Assembly (NCBI GenBank): GCA_002394385.1
Contig: DGTS01000024.1
Coordinates: forward strand, 85,842-149,841
Direction: 5' to 3'
Length of the DNA: 64,000 nucleotides
Source of the DNA: Prevotella sp. UBA4330
GTDB lineage: Bacteria > Bacteroidota > Bacteroidia > Bacteroidales > Bacteroidaceae
Below, in pieces: positions 1 through 9,558 of the stretch; within the stretch, counting starts at the first letter, position 1; each line of letters begins with the position of its first letter. The notes below the pieces were generated by a model. That model ran no database searches, had not been told where the DNA came from, and worked only from the letters and a program-made list of their open reading frames with translations. The position numbers were made by a program, and so were the translations under genes.

Positions 1-179
1 GCACCAATTATTTCGGTGCCGTCGTCAAGCCTTAATGCCGCGCCCACCCTGAAGTGTGAGTAAGGCGAGTAAGAATTATCCGTTGCCTTCTTAGCCAATT
101 CTATGAGTTTCTGTTCTTCTTCAGTCAACTCATTCATCTGGCATGCGATTATCTTTGAGGATATTACTTTTTCTTCCAT
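1..179 (-). CDS. cdd: Cytidine deaminase, N-terminal part (cut by window edge)
   Basis: The frame starts at an ATG read leftward from 179 and runs off the window, so only about 59 residues are visible. The segment YSPYSHFRVGAAL followed by DDGTEIIGA is the conserved start of the cytidine deaminase fold (usually Y-x-P-Y-S-x-F-x-V-G-A-A). Cytidine deaminases convert cytidine or deoxycytidine to uridine in pyrimidine salvage. The zinc-binding H-A-E and P-C-x-x-C motifs would lie outside the window and cannot be checked. The next gene upstream on the same strand ends 37 bp before this start, so co-transcription is possible. Confidence 0.9.
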   Translation of the reverse strand, partial: MEEKVISSKIIACQMNELTEEEQKLIELAKKATDNSYSPYSHFRVGAALRLDDGTEIIG

Positions 180-215
180 GATATAGTAGTTTGATAATGA
201 TATGCCGCATTAGCA

Positions 216-1664
216 TTACTCTTCGCGGAACTCATAGCACCCCATGTCGGGTTTGTCGTCACGCGTTTTGCCGTCTCTGTCGTTGGCAGGAGCATACGTT
301 GTCGATGCTGCTCCTATTGCCTTGGACTTGTCACTCAGGTGGAAATCATAGTGCTGAGTGTCTATGTCAACGAGTTTGAAGTTCTTTTCGCCACCATATA
401 CAGTGTCTTCTGGCTCTTCCCAGATAATATCTGTGAAGAAAGAAGCAGACTTCTCGTCTTTCACCTCGGGAGTACGGAGAATGCAATTAGCGAACGAATA
501 GGAGAATACCGTTTCCGACTCGTTAGTCTCTCCCATAATGACGTCCTCGGCATAGCCTGTCACTATACTGTTTACACAGTTGAGATTGTAGAGCGGCAAG
601 GTTTTTTCTTCAAAGAAGTTGGTGAACCTCAAGGCCGCGCCACGTCTGGAATCGAACGGATAGAACTGTGCCAACGTGGAATTGCCGACGTATGCATTAC
701 CGCCAAAGAATGCCACGCAGTCGTTCAGGGTATTTGTTATCTGGCAGTTTTCTATCTTCACGCTGCTCGATATAGCCTTTATTCCGTAGCCCTGGCAATT
801 ATGAACGATAGAGTTCTCGATGTCAAGTTTCAGTTTTGAGAGGTCGCTCTCGTCGCACACTATACCGTCCATTGTGCTATGAATGTCGGCATAGCCTATG
901 TAATTATCATACGACGAAGCCTTAAGATGAATACCCTTCCATTGCCCGCTGATAAGGTCGTAAGGCAAGTAATCGAACATATTGTCCAGTCGCGAGCCTC
1001 TCAGAGTGACGTTCTTCTCGGCGGTTCCCTCCACTCTCAGCGTTCCATTGACCTCTATGCCGGCGTTGCTGCTGAAATAGATGGTTTGTCCTGCGGGAAT
1101 GGTGAGCGTCGCACCTTCCTCCACTATTATCATTCCGTTAACGAGTAATGGCGAAGTGCTCTCAAGAGTCATATCACTTGACACCACCAGATTGTTCACT
1201 TCCTCTGCATCCCACGAGAAGGCGTCGAGCACAAGTTCCTGAGTGTTGCCGCTCTCGAGTGTGAAGAGCAGTTTGTCTGACAGTTCCTGAGGCTCCAGTT
1301 TTCCTGTTTTTGGCGATGTCAGTTCTACGAAGACGCGCAGGCTGTCCTTGTTTCTTATCTCCACATCCTGCATCTGATAGCCTGCTGCAGGGCTCAGATA
1401 CACGCCGTCAACATTAACCCGATAGCCCGTCTGATTGCCGTTCAGCAGGCGCACATTGGTGCATCGGAGGTCTTTCCCCGACCTGTTGTACACCCACATG
1501 GTGCGAGTGCTTGTTGGAACCTTTGAGAATATGGTGTCAAACTTTACCGTGTCGGTAGAGAAAGTCAACGACAAAGCGGGCGAAGAAGAGAAGTCCTCAT
1601 CGCTACATGCGGTAATGCCTATAACGGCAATAGCCAGCATTAAGAGATACTTGCACGATTTCAT
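216..1664 (-). CDS. Lipoprotein with predicted right-handed beta-helix
   Basis: A 482-residue protein with a lipoprotein signal: a basic start, a hydrophobic core, then I-T-A-C with the probable lipidated cysteine at residue 20. From about residue 150 it has short parallel-beta-type repeats (I-E-N-S-I-V-H-N-C, V-K-I-E-N-C-Q-I-T-N, A-Y-V-G-N-S-T-L) typical of right-handed beta-helix proteins, and it ends with D-x-G-C-Y-E-F, common at the end of Bacteroidetes surface beta-helix proteins. It is probably anchored at the outer membrane. No catalytic residues could be assigned, so the substrate is unknown. It lies between a DnaJ-like gene 61 bp upstream and cdd downstream. Confidence 0.75.
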   Translation of the reverse strand: MKSCKYLLMLAIAVIGITACSDEDFSSSPALSLTFSTDTVKFDTIFSKVPTSTRTMWVYNRSGKDLRCTNVRLLNGNQTGYRVNVDGVYLSPAAGYQMQDVEIRNKDSLRVFVELTSPKTGKLEPQELSDKLLFTLESGNTQELVLDAFSWDAEEVNNLVVSSDMTLESTSPLLVNGMIIVEEGATLTIPAGQTIYFSSNAGIEVNGTLRVEGTAEKNVTLRGSRLDNMFDYLPYDLISGQWKGIHLKASSYDNYIGYADIHSTMDGIVCDESDLSKLKLDIENSIVHNCQGYGIKAISSSVKIENCQITNTLNDCVAFFGGNAYVGNSTLAQFYPFDSRRGAALRFTNFFEEKTLPLYNLNCVNSIVTGYAEDVIMGETNESETVFSYSFANCILRTPEVKDEKSASFFTDIIWEEPEDTVYGGEKNFKLVDIDTQHYDFHLSDKSKAIGAASTTYAPANDRDGKTRDDKPDMGCYEFREE

Positions 1665-1725
1665 TATTGTTATAACGAGAATATCGCCTGTTTATTATAT
1701 GCATACGGCGTTTTTCTCATTGTTC

Positions 1726-2403
1726 TCATCCAGAGTATCTCATCTGGTTGAGCAGTTCTTTCTGGCGTTCGCTAAGATTGGTGGGCAGCGTAACGTTGTA
1801 TGTAAGTATCAGGTCGCCCGCCCTTCCGTTCATAGTTTGCTGTCCTTTGCCACGAAGTCGCACCTTAGTTCCTGGCTGAGTGCCTGGCTTTACCTTAATG
1901 TTATATGCCGTGCCGTTGCTCAGTCTCACGCTGATGTCACCGCCCAGAATGGCCGTGTACATGTCGATGTTCACCGTAGCATTGGTGTCTGCATTCTGCT
2001 GGAAACCGCCAAAGCCGCCCGAGAAGCCACCTCCTCCAGTGCTGAAGCCGCCATGTGGGCCGCCACCTCGGAACAGTTCTTCGAAGAAACTGCTGAATCC
2101 GCTACCCGAGAACATGTTCGGGTCGAAGCCGTCTGCGCCTCCCCCACCGCCAGAGAAGCCACCAAAGCCCTTGTCAGCATCCTTCCAGTTCTCGCCAAAC
2201 TGATCGTACTTCTTTCGCTTCTCGGGGTCGTTGAGCACCTCATACGCCTCGTTCAGCGCCTGAAACTTCGCTTTTGCTTTCGGGTCATCAGGGTGAAGGT
2301 CGGGATGGAACTGCTTTGCCCGCTTTATATAAGCCTTCTTGACATCCTTCTGGGGGATGTCTTTGCTTACACCAAGAATCTTGTAATAATCTACAAATGC
2401 CAT
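1726..2403 (-). CDS. DnaJ/CbpA-like co-chaperone
   Basis: A 225-residue J-domain protein. The J domain occupies residues 1-70: it begins MAFVDYYKILGV and carries the H-P-D tripeptide (F-H-P-D-L-H) that stimulates DnaK ATPase. A Gly/Phe-rich linker (about 75-140) follows, then a short C-terminal substrate-binding domain with V-K-P-G-T-Q-P-G-T. There is no cysteine-rich zinc finger, so it is the CbpA/DjlA-like class rather than full DnaJ, and it is shorter than E. coli CbpA (306 aa), with one C-terminal beta domain. The start at 2403 has an AGGAGA site just upstream; a longer in-frame start at 2469 would precede the J domain with unrelated sequence. Confidence 0.88.
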   Translation of the reverse strand: MAFVDYYKILGVSKDIPQKDVKKAYIKRAKQFHPDLHPDDPKAKAKFQALNEAYEVLNDPEKRKKYDQFGENWKDADKGFGGFSGGGGGADGFDPNMFSGSGFSSFFEELFRGGGPHGGFSTGGGGFSGGFGGFQQNADTNATVNIDMYTAILGGDISVRLSNGTAYNIKVKPGTQPGTKVRLRGKGQQTMNGRAGDLILTYNVTLPTNLSERQKELLNQMRYSG

Positions 2404-2496
2404 ATCTTTTCTCTCCTTTCTTTGTTTGTTGATGTTGTTATTTCTACAAACATCAGCAGCAAAAACCATGCCTAACTAAAAAACAAATGATTTTGT

Positions 2497-2527
2497 TTTG
2501 CACAACAAGCGATTTTTCTTATCTTTG
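2497..2527 (+). promoter_or_regulatory. Bacteroidetes-type promoter of the 5'-nucleotidase gene
   Basis: TTTG at 2497-2500, 19 bp, then TATCTTTG at 2520-2527, matching the -33/-7 consensus of the Bacteroidetes primary sigma factor. It predicts a start near 2532 and supports translation from 2546 rather than from an upstream in-frame ATG at 2498. Confidence 0.75.
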
Positions 2528-2545
2528 CACATTAATTCTAAAATA

Positions 2546-4279
2546 ATGAAAAGACATCTCTGGCTGCTTTTGGCAGCACTATTCATGAATTATAACGCTA
2601 TGGCACAGACAAAGAACGTTGAACTCAGAGTTATCGAAACAAGTGATGTTCACGGTTGCTTCTTTCCTTATGATTTCATCGACAGACGTCCTTTGAAGGG
2701 TTCGCTCGCAAGAGTATGCACATACGTCAAGCAACTAAGAGAGCAATATGGTGACCGCTTGCTATTGTTGGACAATGGCGATATACTTCAAGGACAGCCC
2801 ACATGCTACTATTGCAACTATGTGAAGCCCGAGATGGAGAATGTTGCGGCAAGCGTTATCAATTACTTGAAATATGATGCACAAACCATTGGCAATCATG
2901 ACATTGAGACTGGCCACCCCGTTTACGACAAGTGGAGACGCGAGGTGAATTGTCCGATGCTTGCGGCCAATGTCATCGACCGTGAAACGGGTGACCCCTA
3001 CTTCACTCCCTACACTATTATTGAACGCGAAGGCATAAGGATTGCCGTCATAGGAATGCTCACCCCAGCCATACCAAACTGGCTCAACGAGAGTCTATGG
3101 AGCGGACTGAGGTTTGAGAGTGTTGTCACAAGTTCCAAGAAATGGGTTAAGCAGGTCAAGGAGAACGAGCATCCCGACATCATTATCGGTCTCTTCCATA
3201 GTGGCAGAGATGGCGGAATAAAGCACGAGGACTATGAGGAAGACGAGTCACTAAAGACCGCCAAGGAGGTGCCTGGCTTCGACTTGATTCTCTTCGGACA
3301 CGACCACACCGTCCACAAGGACATTGTGAAGAACGCGGAAGGCAAACGCGTGCTATGTCTCGACCCTTCGAGCAATGCCCTCATGGTGTCTGACGCAAGG
3401 ATAACGGTCACTCTCGAAGACGGCAAGGTGACTGAGAAGAAAGTGGATGGCGACATCGTTAAGATTTCCGCATTTGACGTTGACCAAGAGTTTGTACGTT
3501 TCTTCCAGCCTCAGATAGACAGCGTGAAGGCCTATGTGGACAGAGTCATCGGCCGTTCGGAGACAACCATCCGTGTGCGCGATAGTTATTTCGGCAGTTC
3601 TGCGTTCTCCGACTTCATCCACAACATGCAACTAAAGATGACCGGAGCGGACATCTCGTTCAATGCCCCGCTGACCTACGATAGCGAGATAAAAGAGGGC
3701 GAGGTGCGCGTAAGCGACATGTTCAACCTCTATAAATATGAAAACCAGGTGTATGTGCTTCGAATGACGGGCGAAGAAGTGAGACGGCACCTCGAAATGA
3801 GTTACGACCAGTGGGTGACAACGATGCACTCGCCCGACGACCATATAATGCTGCTCAACGAATATGCCAAGAACGACATGCAGCGTTATGGTTTCAAGAA
3901 CCTCGCCTTCAACTTCGATAGCGCGGCAGGAATCATCTATGAGGTTGACGTCACAAAGCCCGACGGCGAGAAAGTGCGCATCCTGAGTATGGCAGACGGC
4001 ACTCCTTTCGATGAGAGCAAGTGGTACAAGGTGGTGATGAACAGTTATCGCGGCAACGGCGGAGGCGAACTACTCACTCGCGGCGCAGGCATTCCGCACG
4101 ACGAACTGTCCAAACGCAGAATCTACGAAAGCGAGAAAGACCAGCGATACTACCTCACCCGCGAGATTGAGAATTTGGGAGTTATCTCGCCGAAAGCCAA
4201 CAACAACTGGCGATTCGTGCCCGAAGAATGGACCAAGCCAGCCTTGGAGAGAGACATGAAACTCATCTATGGCGAGTGA
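2546..4279 (+). CDS. 5'-nucleotidase/2',3'-cyclic phosphodiesterase family protein
   Basis: A 577-residue exported metallophosphatase. A signal peptide (M-K-R-H-L-W-L-L-L-A-A ... M-A-Q) is followed by the calcineurin-like metal motifs: I-E-T-S-D-V-H-G (D-x-H), L-L-D-N-G-D (G-D-x-x), I-G-N-H-D-I-E (G-N-H-[DE]) and L-F-G-H-D-H. The second half (about 340-570) matches the 5'-nucleotidase C-terminal domain, including N-S-Y-R-G-N-G-G-G-E. The family removes phosphate from extracytoplasmic nucleotides for nucleoside salvage. The preferred substrate cannot be read from sequence. The start at 2546 follows the mapped promoter; an in-frame ATG at 2498 lies inside the promoter. Confidence 0.88.
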   Translation: MKRHLWLLLAALFMNYNAMAQTKNVELRVIETSDVHGCFFPYDFIDRRPLKGSLARVCTYVKQLREQYGDRLLLLDNGDILQGQPTCYYCNYVKPEMENVAASVINYLKYDAQTIGNHDIETGHPVYDKWRREVNCPMLAANVIDRETGDPYFTPYTIIEREGIRIAVIGMLTPAIPNWLNESLWSGLRFESVVTSSKKWVKQVKENEHPDIIIGLFHSGRDGGIKHEDYEEDESLKTAKEVPGFDLILFGHDHTVHKDIVKNAEGKRVLCLDPSSNALMVSDARITVTLEDGKVTEKKVDGDIVKISAFDVDQEFVRFFQPQIDSVKAYVDRVIGRSETTIRVRDSYFGSSAFSDFIHNMQLKMTGADISFNAPLTYDSEIKEGEVRVSDMFNLYKYENQVYVLRMTGEEVRRHLEMSYDQWVTTMHSPDDHIMLLNEYAKNDMQRYGFKNLAFNFDSAAGIIYEVDVTKPDGEKVRILSMADGTPFDESKWYKVVMNSYRGNGGGELLTRGAGIPHDELSKRRIYESEKDQRYYLTREIENLGVISPKANNNWRFVPEEWTKPALERDMKLIYGE

Positions 4280-4298
4280 GGAAATCACTACTCCGATT

Positions 4299-4472
4299 GT
4301 CAGGAGATACAAGTGAGGTTGTCAGGTATATCTCCTGAGCACCTCAGGAAGCATTCCTGACAACCTCAGGAAGCATACCTGAGCACCTCAGATATATATA
4401 AGTGAGAGTGTCAGGAAGCACAAGTGAGAGAGTGATTAGGCCCTAATCACTCTGCCAAAAGGCACAAGTGAG
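4299..4472. repeat. Dispersed palindromic repeat, CTTCCTGAG/CTCAGGAAG family
   Basis: The gap between the nucleotidase and nudC is filled by alternating short modules: CTCAGGAAGC, its inverted form, AGGTATATCTCCTGAG, and CACAAGTGAG. It ends with the palindrome GTGATTAGGCCCTAATCAC (4432-4450). The same modules recur at 30223-30304 and 51418-51520, and the GTGATTAG core recurs inside the terminator at 13181-13215. No coding potential. Confidence 0.75.
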
Positions 4473-4514
4473 AAAACAAGAGCATATATATAACAGCATT
4501 AGAACATATCTTTT

Positions 4515-5291
4515 ATGGAAAAGAAACTGTGGTTCGTATTTTGCAAGTCAGACATCCTTCTTCGCAAGACAAGCGAGGGAGGGTATGAAATACCATACAG
4601 CGAGCAGCCGCCAACCGAACTTAAGCCCTGGACAACGGTTCACAACATCACCCCGATGGGCGACATTCCCGTGCAGACATACCGCATAGAAGTGCCCGTC
4701 ACCGATGATGCCGACTATGAAATGTGCGGACTCCGCGCCTCTTACGGCAAGATATCACACGAGCAATACCTAAAGGCGGGCAAGTGTGCGGAGATTATCT
4801 ATTGGGACATCAACACCCAGTATTGCGGCATGTGCGGTGCTCCGATGAAGAAACACACGGACATATCGAAGCGATGCACCAACTGTGGCAAGGAGGTGTG
4901 GCCGCAACTGGCAACGGCGGTCATAGTACTCATTCGCAAAGGCGACGAGGTGCTGCTCGTGCATGCTAACAATTTCCGACGAGACTTCTATGGTCTTGTG
5001 GCTGGCTTTGTCGAGACGGGCGAGACACTCGAAGAGGCGGTGGAGCGCGAAGTGATGGAGGAAACCGGACTGAAGATAAAGAACCTGAAGTACTTCGCGT
5101 CGCAGCCGTGGCCCTACCCTTCTGGCTTGATGGTGGGCTTCAATGCCGAATATGCCGAGGGAGACATTCATCTGCAACGCTCCGAACTCTCTGACGGAGG
5201 ATGGTTCAAGAGAGACAACCTGCCGCACATACCCGAGAAACTCTCAATAGCAAGACAACTGATAGACAACTGGCTGAAAACATACGAATAA
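4515..5291 (+). CDS. nudC: NAD(+) diphosphatase (NudC-type Nudix hydrolase)
   Basis: A 258-residue protein with the three marks of NudC. A zinc ribbon uses Cys104, Cys107, Cys121 and Cys124. The Nudix box starts at G164 with R-E-V-M-E-E-T-G at 178-185. The NADH-specific motif SQPWPYPSG lies at 197-205 (family form SQPWPFPxS). NudC hydrolyses NAD(H) to NMN(H) and AMP and can remove NAD caps from RNA. Length agrees with the E. coli enzyme (257 aa). uvrA starts 15 bp after the stop, so the two are probably one transcript. Confidence 0.93.
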   Translation: MEKKLWFVFCKSDILLRKTSEGGYEIPYSEQPPTELKPWTTVHNITPMGDIPVQTYRIEVPVTDDADYEMCGLRASYGKISHEQYLKAGKCAEIIYWDINTQYCGMCGAPMKKHTDISKRCTNCGKEVWPQLATAVIVLIRKGDEVLLVHANNFRRDFYGLVAGFVETGETLEEAVEREVMEETGLKIKNLKYFASQPWPYPSGLMVGFNAEYAEGDIHLQRSELSDGGWFKRDNLPHIPEKLSIARQLIDNWLKTYE

Positions 5292-5306
5292 GAGGTAAAG
5301 AACAGT

Positions 5307-8132
5307 ATGGACAACTATATAGAGATAAAGAACGCAAGGGTAAACAACCTGAAGAATGTGTCGCTCAAGGTGCCGCGCGACAAGTTTGTCGTGGTGGCTG
5401 GAGTCAGCGGTTCGGGCAAGTCGTCGCTTGCTTTCGACACGCTATATGCCGAAGGCCAGAGGCGATATGTGGAGAGTTTGTCGTCATACGCGCGCCAGTT
5501 TCTCGGCCGAATGAGCAAGCCTGAGTGCGACTACATCAAGGGATTGCCACCGGCAATAGCCATCGAGCAGAAGGTGATAGCACGCAATCCGCGCTCCACC
5601 GTGGGCACCTCTACCGAGATATACGAGTATCTGCGATTGCTTTTTGCCCGCATCGGCCACACCTTCTCGCCCATTTCGGGACAAGAAGTGAAGAAACACT
5701 CCACCGAGGACATCATTGCCTGCGTGAAGCAATATGGCGAGGGAACGCGCTTCGTGGTGCTTTCGCCGATACATATTGCCGAGGGAAGAACGCTCGAACA
5801 GCAACTCAGGATGTACGTGCAAGAGGGTTTTGCGCGTGTATGGATAAAGAATGACTTCGCAAGGATTGAGGATTTGCTTGACGGCGAGGAAAACCTTGAG
5901 GAAGGTCCTGCCGACATGATGCTGCTCATCGACCGTCTCTCGGTTGACTTCTCAAAAGATGCGGTGTCGCGACTCATCGACTCCGTTGAGACCGCCTTTT
6001 ACGAGGGCAACGGCGAGTGTCGCCTGATGTTCCTCCCGTCGAACATCTCTTACGACTTCTCCACACGTTTCGAGGCCGACGGCATCACGTTCGAAGAACC
6101 CAACGACAATATGTTCTCGTTCAACTCTCCGCTCGGAGCGTGCCCCACATGCGAAGGATTTGGCAAGATAATAGGCATCGACGAGAAACTGGTGATACCC
6201 AACACGGCGCTCAGCGTTTATGACGGGTGTGTGCAATGCTGGCACGGCGATAAGATGAAGATGTGGCAAGACGAGTTCTGCCGACGTGCCGCAAAGGACA
6301 ATTTCCCCATCTTCGAGCCATACTACAACCTCACTCAGAAGCAGAAAGACATGCTCTGGCACGGACTTCCAAGCGACAAGAGCCGCCCCGAGCATGAGCG
6401 GGTGTCGATAGACGACTTCTTCCAGATGGTGAAGGACAACCAGTATAAGATTCAGTACCGTGTGATGATGAGCCGCTATCGTGGAAAGACGACGTGCCCC
6501 GAGTGTCACGGAACCCGCCTGAAGCAAGAAGCCAACTATGTGAAGATAAACGGAAAGAGCATCACCGACCTCGTCGAGATGCCCATAGATAAACTCTACC
6601 AGTGGTTTACAAATCTCCAACTGAGCGAGCAGGAAGAGATGATAGCCCGCCGTCTGCTCACCGAGATTCGCAACAGGCTCGAATTCATTGTCAATGTGGG
6701 ACTTGGATACCTCACGTTGAACCGACCATCGAATACACTTTCGGGCGGTGAGAGCCAGCGAATAAACCTTACCACATCGCTTGGAAGCAGCCTTGTGGGC
6801 TCACTTTATATCCTCGACGAGCCCAGCATCGGTCTTCATAGCCGCGACACCTATCGACTGATTAAGGTGTTGAAAGACCTTCGAGACATAGGAAACACAG
6901 TTGTCGTGGTGGAACACGACGAGGAGATTCTTCGTGCGGCAGACTATCTCATCGACATAGGTCCCGATGCAGGTAGGCTTGGCGGTGAAGTGGTGTTCCA
7001 GGGAAGTGCTGAGGACATTGAGAAACTTACCGAGAAGAACTCCAGCGACTACCTCTCGTCACGAAGTTATACCGTGCGTTACCTCACCGGACAAGAAAGC
7101 ATACCTCTGCCAACAAGCAGAAGGCCGTGGAACATGAGCATTCTTTTGAAGGGTGCACGCATGAACAACCTCAAGGGCATTGATGTCAAGTTCCCGCTAA
7201 ACGTGATGACGGTGGTGACTGGTGTCAGCGGCTCGGGCAAGTCGTCGCTTGTTAAGGGTATCCTCTACCCCGCCCTGAAGCGTCATCTCAGCGAGGTGGC
7301 TGAGCAACCGGGCGAATATATCGCTCTCGAAGGTGACTGGGAGCAGATAAAACACGTGGAGATGGTTGACCAGAACCCCATCGGCAAGAGCACGCGTTCT
7401 AATCCCGCCACCTACGTCAAGGCATACGATGCCATCAGACAACTGTTTGCCGAGCAACCATTGTCTAAGCAAATGGGATTCTCGCCACAATATTTCTCGT
7501 TCAATGCCGACGGCGGAAGGTGCGACGAATGTAAGGGCGCGGGAGTTATAACGGTGGAGATGCAGTTCATGGCAGACCTCTCTCTCGAGTGCGAAGCATG
7601 TCACGGAAAGCGTTTCAAGAAAGACATTCTTGACGTACAGTTCCACGGAAAGAACATCGACGATGTGCTTGAGATGACCGTTTCGGAAGCAATAGAGTTC
7701 TTCGATAAGCACAACGAGCCACTCATTGCCGACCGTCTGCGCCCGCTTGATGCCGTAGGACTGGGTTATATCAAACTGGGACAAAACTCATCGACACTCT
7801 CTGGCGGTGAGAACCAGCGCGTGAAACTCGCATACTACATAGGACAGGAGCGTCAGGAGCCCACACTCTTCATCTTCGACGAGCCCACCACAGGTCTTCA
7901 CTTTCATGACATACGCCGCCTGCTGGCTGCTTTCGACGCCCTGATAGAGCGTGGTCACTCCATCATAGTTATCGAGCACAACATGGACATCATAAAGTGT
8001 GCCGACCACGTCATCGACCTGGGACCGGAAGGAGGTGCCGCCGGCGGTTTCATCGTGTGCGAGGGAACGCCAGAGACAATAGCGAAATGCGAGAAAAGTA
8101 TAACGGGACGATTCCTAAAAGACAAACTATAA
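5307..8132 (+). CDS. uvrA: Excinuclease ABC subunit A
   Basis: A 941-residue UvrA, full length for the family. Both ABC modules are present: Walker A G-V-S-G-S-G-K-S-S occurs near residue 32 and again near 640. The signature sequences are L-S-G-G-E-S-Q-R and L-S-G-G-E-N-Q-R. Zinc-finger cysteine pairs (C-P-T-C, C-P-E-C, C-D-E-C, C-E-A-C) are intact. UvrA dimers scan DNA for bulky lesions and load UvrB in nucleotide excision repair. It follows nudC by 15 bp and faces the two tRNA genes downstream. Confidence 0.97.
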   Translation: MDNYIEIKNARVNNLKNVSLKVPRDKFVVVAGVSGSGKSSLAFDTLYAEGQRRYVESLSSYARQFLGRMSKPECDYIKGLPPAIAIEQKVIARNPRSTVGTSTEIYEYLRLLFARIGHTFSPISGQEVKKHSTEDIIACVKQYGEGTRFVVLSPIHIAEGRTLEQQLRMYVQEGFARVWIKNDFARIEDLLDGEENLEEGPADMMLLIDRLSVDFSKDAVSRLIDSVETAFYEGNGECRLMFLPSNISYDFSTRFEADGITFEEPNDNMFSFNSPLGACPTCEGFGKIIGIDEKLVIPNTALSVYDGCVQCWHGDKMKMWQDEFCRRAAKDNFPIFEPYYNLTQKQKDMLWHGLPSDKSRPEHERVSIDDFFQMVKDNQYKIQYRVMMSRYRGKTTCPECHGTRLKQEANYVKINGKSITDLVEMPIDKLYQWFTNLQLSEQEEMIARRLLTEIRNRLEFIVNVGLGYLTLNRPSNTLSGGESQRINLTTSLGSSLVGSLYILDEPSIGLHSRDTYRLIKVLKDLRDIGNTVVVVEHDEEILRAADYLIDIGPDAGRLGGEVVFQGSAEDIEKLTEKNSSDYLSSRSYTVRYLTGQESIPLPTSRRPWNMSILLKGARMNNLKGIDVKFPLNVMTVVTGVSGSGKSSLVKGILYPALKRHLSEVAEQPGEYIALEGDWEQIKHVEMVDQNPIGKSTRSNPATYVKAYDAIRQLFAEQPLSKQMGFSPQYFSFNADGGRCDECKGAGVITVEMQFMADLSLECEACHGKRFKKDILDVQFHGKNIDDVLEMTVSEAIEFFDKHNEPLIADRLRPLDAVGLGYIKLGQNSSTLSGGENQRVKLAYYIGQERQEPTLFIFDEPTTGLHFHDIRRLLAAFDALIERGHSIIVIEHNMDIIKCADHVIDLGPEGGAAGGFIVCEGTPETIAKCEKSITGRFLKDKL

Positions 8133-8146
8133 GGCTTCGCAAGCAG

Positions 8147-8219
8147 AGCGGTAAACGGGACTCGAACCCGCGACCCTCGGCTTGGGAAGCCAATGCTCTA
8201 CCAACTGAGCTATTACCGC
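8147..8219 (-). tRNA. tRNA-Gly (anticodon CCC)
   Basis: A 73-nt cloverleaf on the minus strand: acceptor GCGGTAA pairing with TTACCGC, D arm GCTC/GAGC, anticodon loop TTCCCAA giving CCC (codon GGG), T arm with GGTTCGAGTCC, discriminator U. CCA is not encoded. It lies 33 nt downstream of tRNA-Thr and probably shares its transcript. Confidence 0.95.
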
Positions 8220-8252
8220 ATCATGTAAGTTGTCTTTTTTTATGAATTCTGG

Positions 8253-8325
<73 letters not shown>

Positions 8326-8376
8326 ATTCCACAATTCATCAACATGTAGAAAGAAGCATTTTCGTCAAATGCGGTG

Positions 8377-8409
8377 CAAAGGTAGTTAATTTCTGCAACT
8401 TTCAACAAA
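8377..8409 (-). promoter_or_regulatory. Promoter of the tRNA-Thr/tRNA-Gly pair
   Basis: On the minus strand TACCTTTG (8384-8377) forms the -7 box, with GTTG/TTTG-like -33 candidates at 8403-8409, about 18-21 bp upstream. It sits about 50 bp before tRNA-Thr. Confidence 0.65.
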
Positions 8410-8469
8410 TATCTCTTTGTTTATTCTTCCTATTTAACTTTTTTAAACAAGAAGTCTTATTGTACGACG

Positions 8470-9558
8470 TTAATTGCTTATCGTGGCCACAACATATTCC
8501 GAGCGGGTGCCTATACGGAACTTTCCGCCCCATATACCTATGCCCGAACTTACGTAGTAATCGGTGTTGCCGCGCTTCCAAGGGCCAAAGGCGCACTCGT
8601 AAACGCGCTCTGTTATGAGTGATATGGGCCACACCTGTCCGTGGTGGGTGTGTCCGCTCAGTTGGAAATCGATGCCGTTCTGCTCCGACTCCTCAAGGTT
8701 GTAAGGCTGGTGGTCGAGAAGTATAGCGTACTTGCCTTTATCAATGTTCTCGACGAGTTGTGCCGTTTTCTTTCGACGGAGGTTAGTCCTGTCGTCGCGC
8801 CCAATAATCTGCAGAGAGTCAATCACTACCGAACTATCGCGCAAGAGCGTTATTCCAGCCTCTTCGTAGAACTCAAGCGAGTTGGGCTCGCCTGCATAAT
8901 ATTCGTGGTTTCCTAAGCAGGCGACTATTGGAGCATTGATTCTCTTGAACTCTTCTGCCATCTTGTCTTCTTTCAAAGGTCGTATTGAGCGGTCAATGAT
9001 GTCGCCCGCTATCAGCACCACGTCGGGTTTCTCGCTATTGATAATGTCCACCCAGCGGTGCATCTCGCCGCGTCTGTTGTGGTAACCGAGATGAAGGTCG
9101 CTCAAGAGCACTGCCTTTATGCTATGCGGCAACGGTTTGGATGTCTTCAGGGTGATTGTTTCGCGGTGCTTATTATAATAATGTATATTGCCATAAAGCA
9201 GCAATCCGCCTATCAATACGACAACGGTGAGCGTTCCCCAAAGGCAGTCCTTGAGAAATGACGCGGGCACCAGATGAACCAGTCTGCCAACATCGAGAAG
9301 CAGGAAAAGCATCACCAGATAGAGCAATGCAATGAGCCACCCCGTCCCGAGATTGTAAACAACACTTGCAATGCCCATCGGCACCTTGTCTAAAACAGGC
9401 GAGAGAGACAAGACGAGACAAGCGACAGAGATGACAACAAAGCCCACCGACAACCACTTCAACCATGAAGAGAGCGGCAAGATGCGCCAGAAATGCCACG
9501 CCACATATGCATTAGCCAATAGCAGCAACGACAAGAAAACGATAAAAAACAATCTCAT
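8470..9558 (-). CDS. Membrane-anchored metallophosphoesterase (YkuE/YaeI-like)
   Basis: A 362-residue protein. The first 130 residues form four predicted membrane segments. A calcineurin-like phosphoesterase domain follows with L-L-S-D-L-H-L-G, I-A-G-D-I-I-D, C-L-G-N-H-E-Y-Y and L-S-G-H-T-H-H-G-Q, so all metal ligands are present. Such proteins are usually cell-envelope phosphatases or lipid pyrophosphatases; the substrate here is unknown. The start at 9558 places the first residues directly in the membrane segment. A -7 box TACTTTTG (minus strand, 9587-9580) lies about 20 bp upstream, which rules out the longer in-frame start at 9591. Confidence 0.82.
   Translation of the reverse strand: MRLFFIVFLSLLLLANAYVAWHFWRILPLSSWLKWLSVGFVVISVACLVLSLSPVLDKVPMGIASVVYNLGTGWLIALLYLVMLFLLLDVGRLVHLVPASFLKDCLWGTLTVVVLIGGLLLYGNIHYYNKHRETITLKTSKPLPHSIKAVLLSDLHLGYHNRRGEMHRWVDIINSEKPDVVLIAGDIIDRSIRPLKEDKMAEEFKRINAPIVACLGNHEYYAGEPNSLEFYEEAGITLLRDSSVVIDSLQIIGRDDRTNLRRKKTAQLVENIDKGKYAILLDHQPYNLEESEQNGIDFQLSGHTHHGQVWPISLITERVYECAFGPWKRGNTDYYVSSGIGIWGGKFRIGTRSEYVVATISN

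Noticed and set aside
1435..2475. 346-residue open frame on the plus strand across the DnaJ-like and lipoprotein genes
   Set aside because: It is antisense to two well-supported genes and has no family motifs; a by-product of their codon use.
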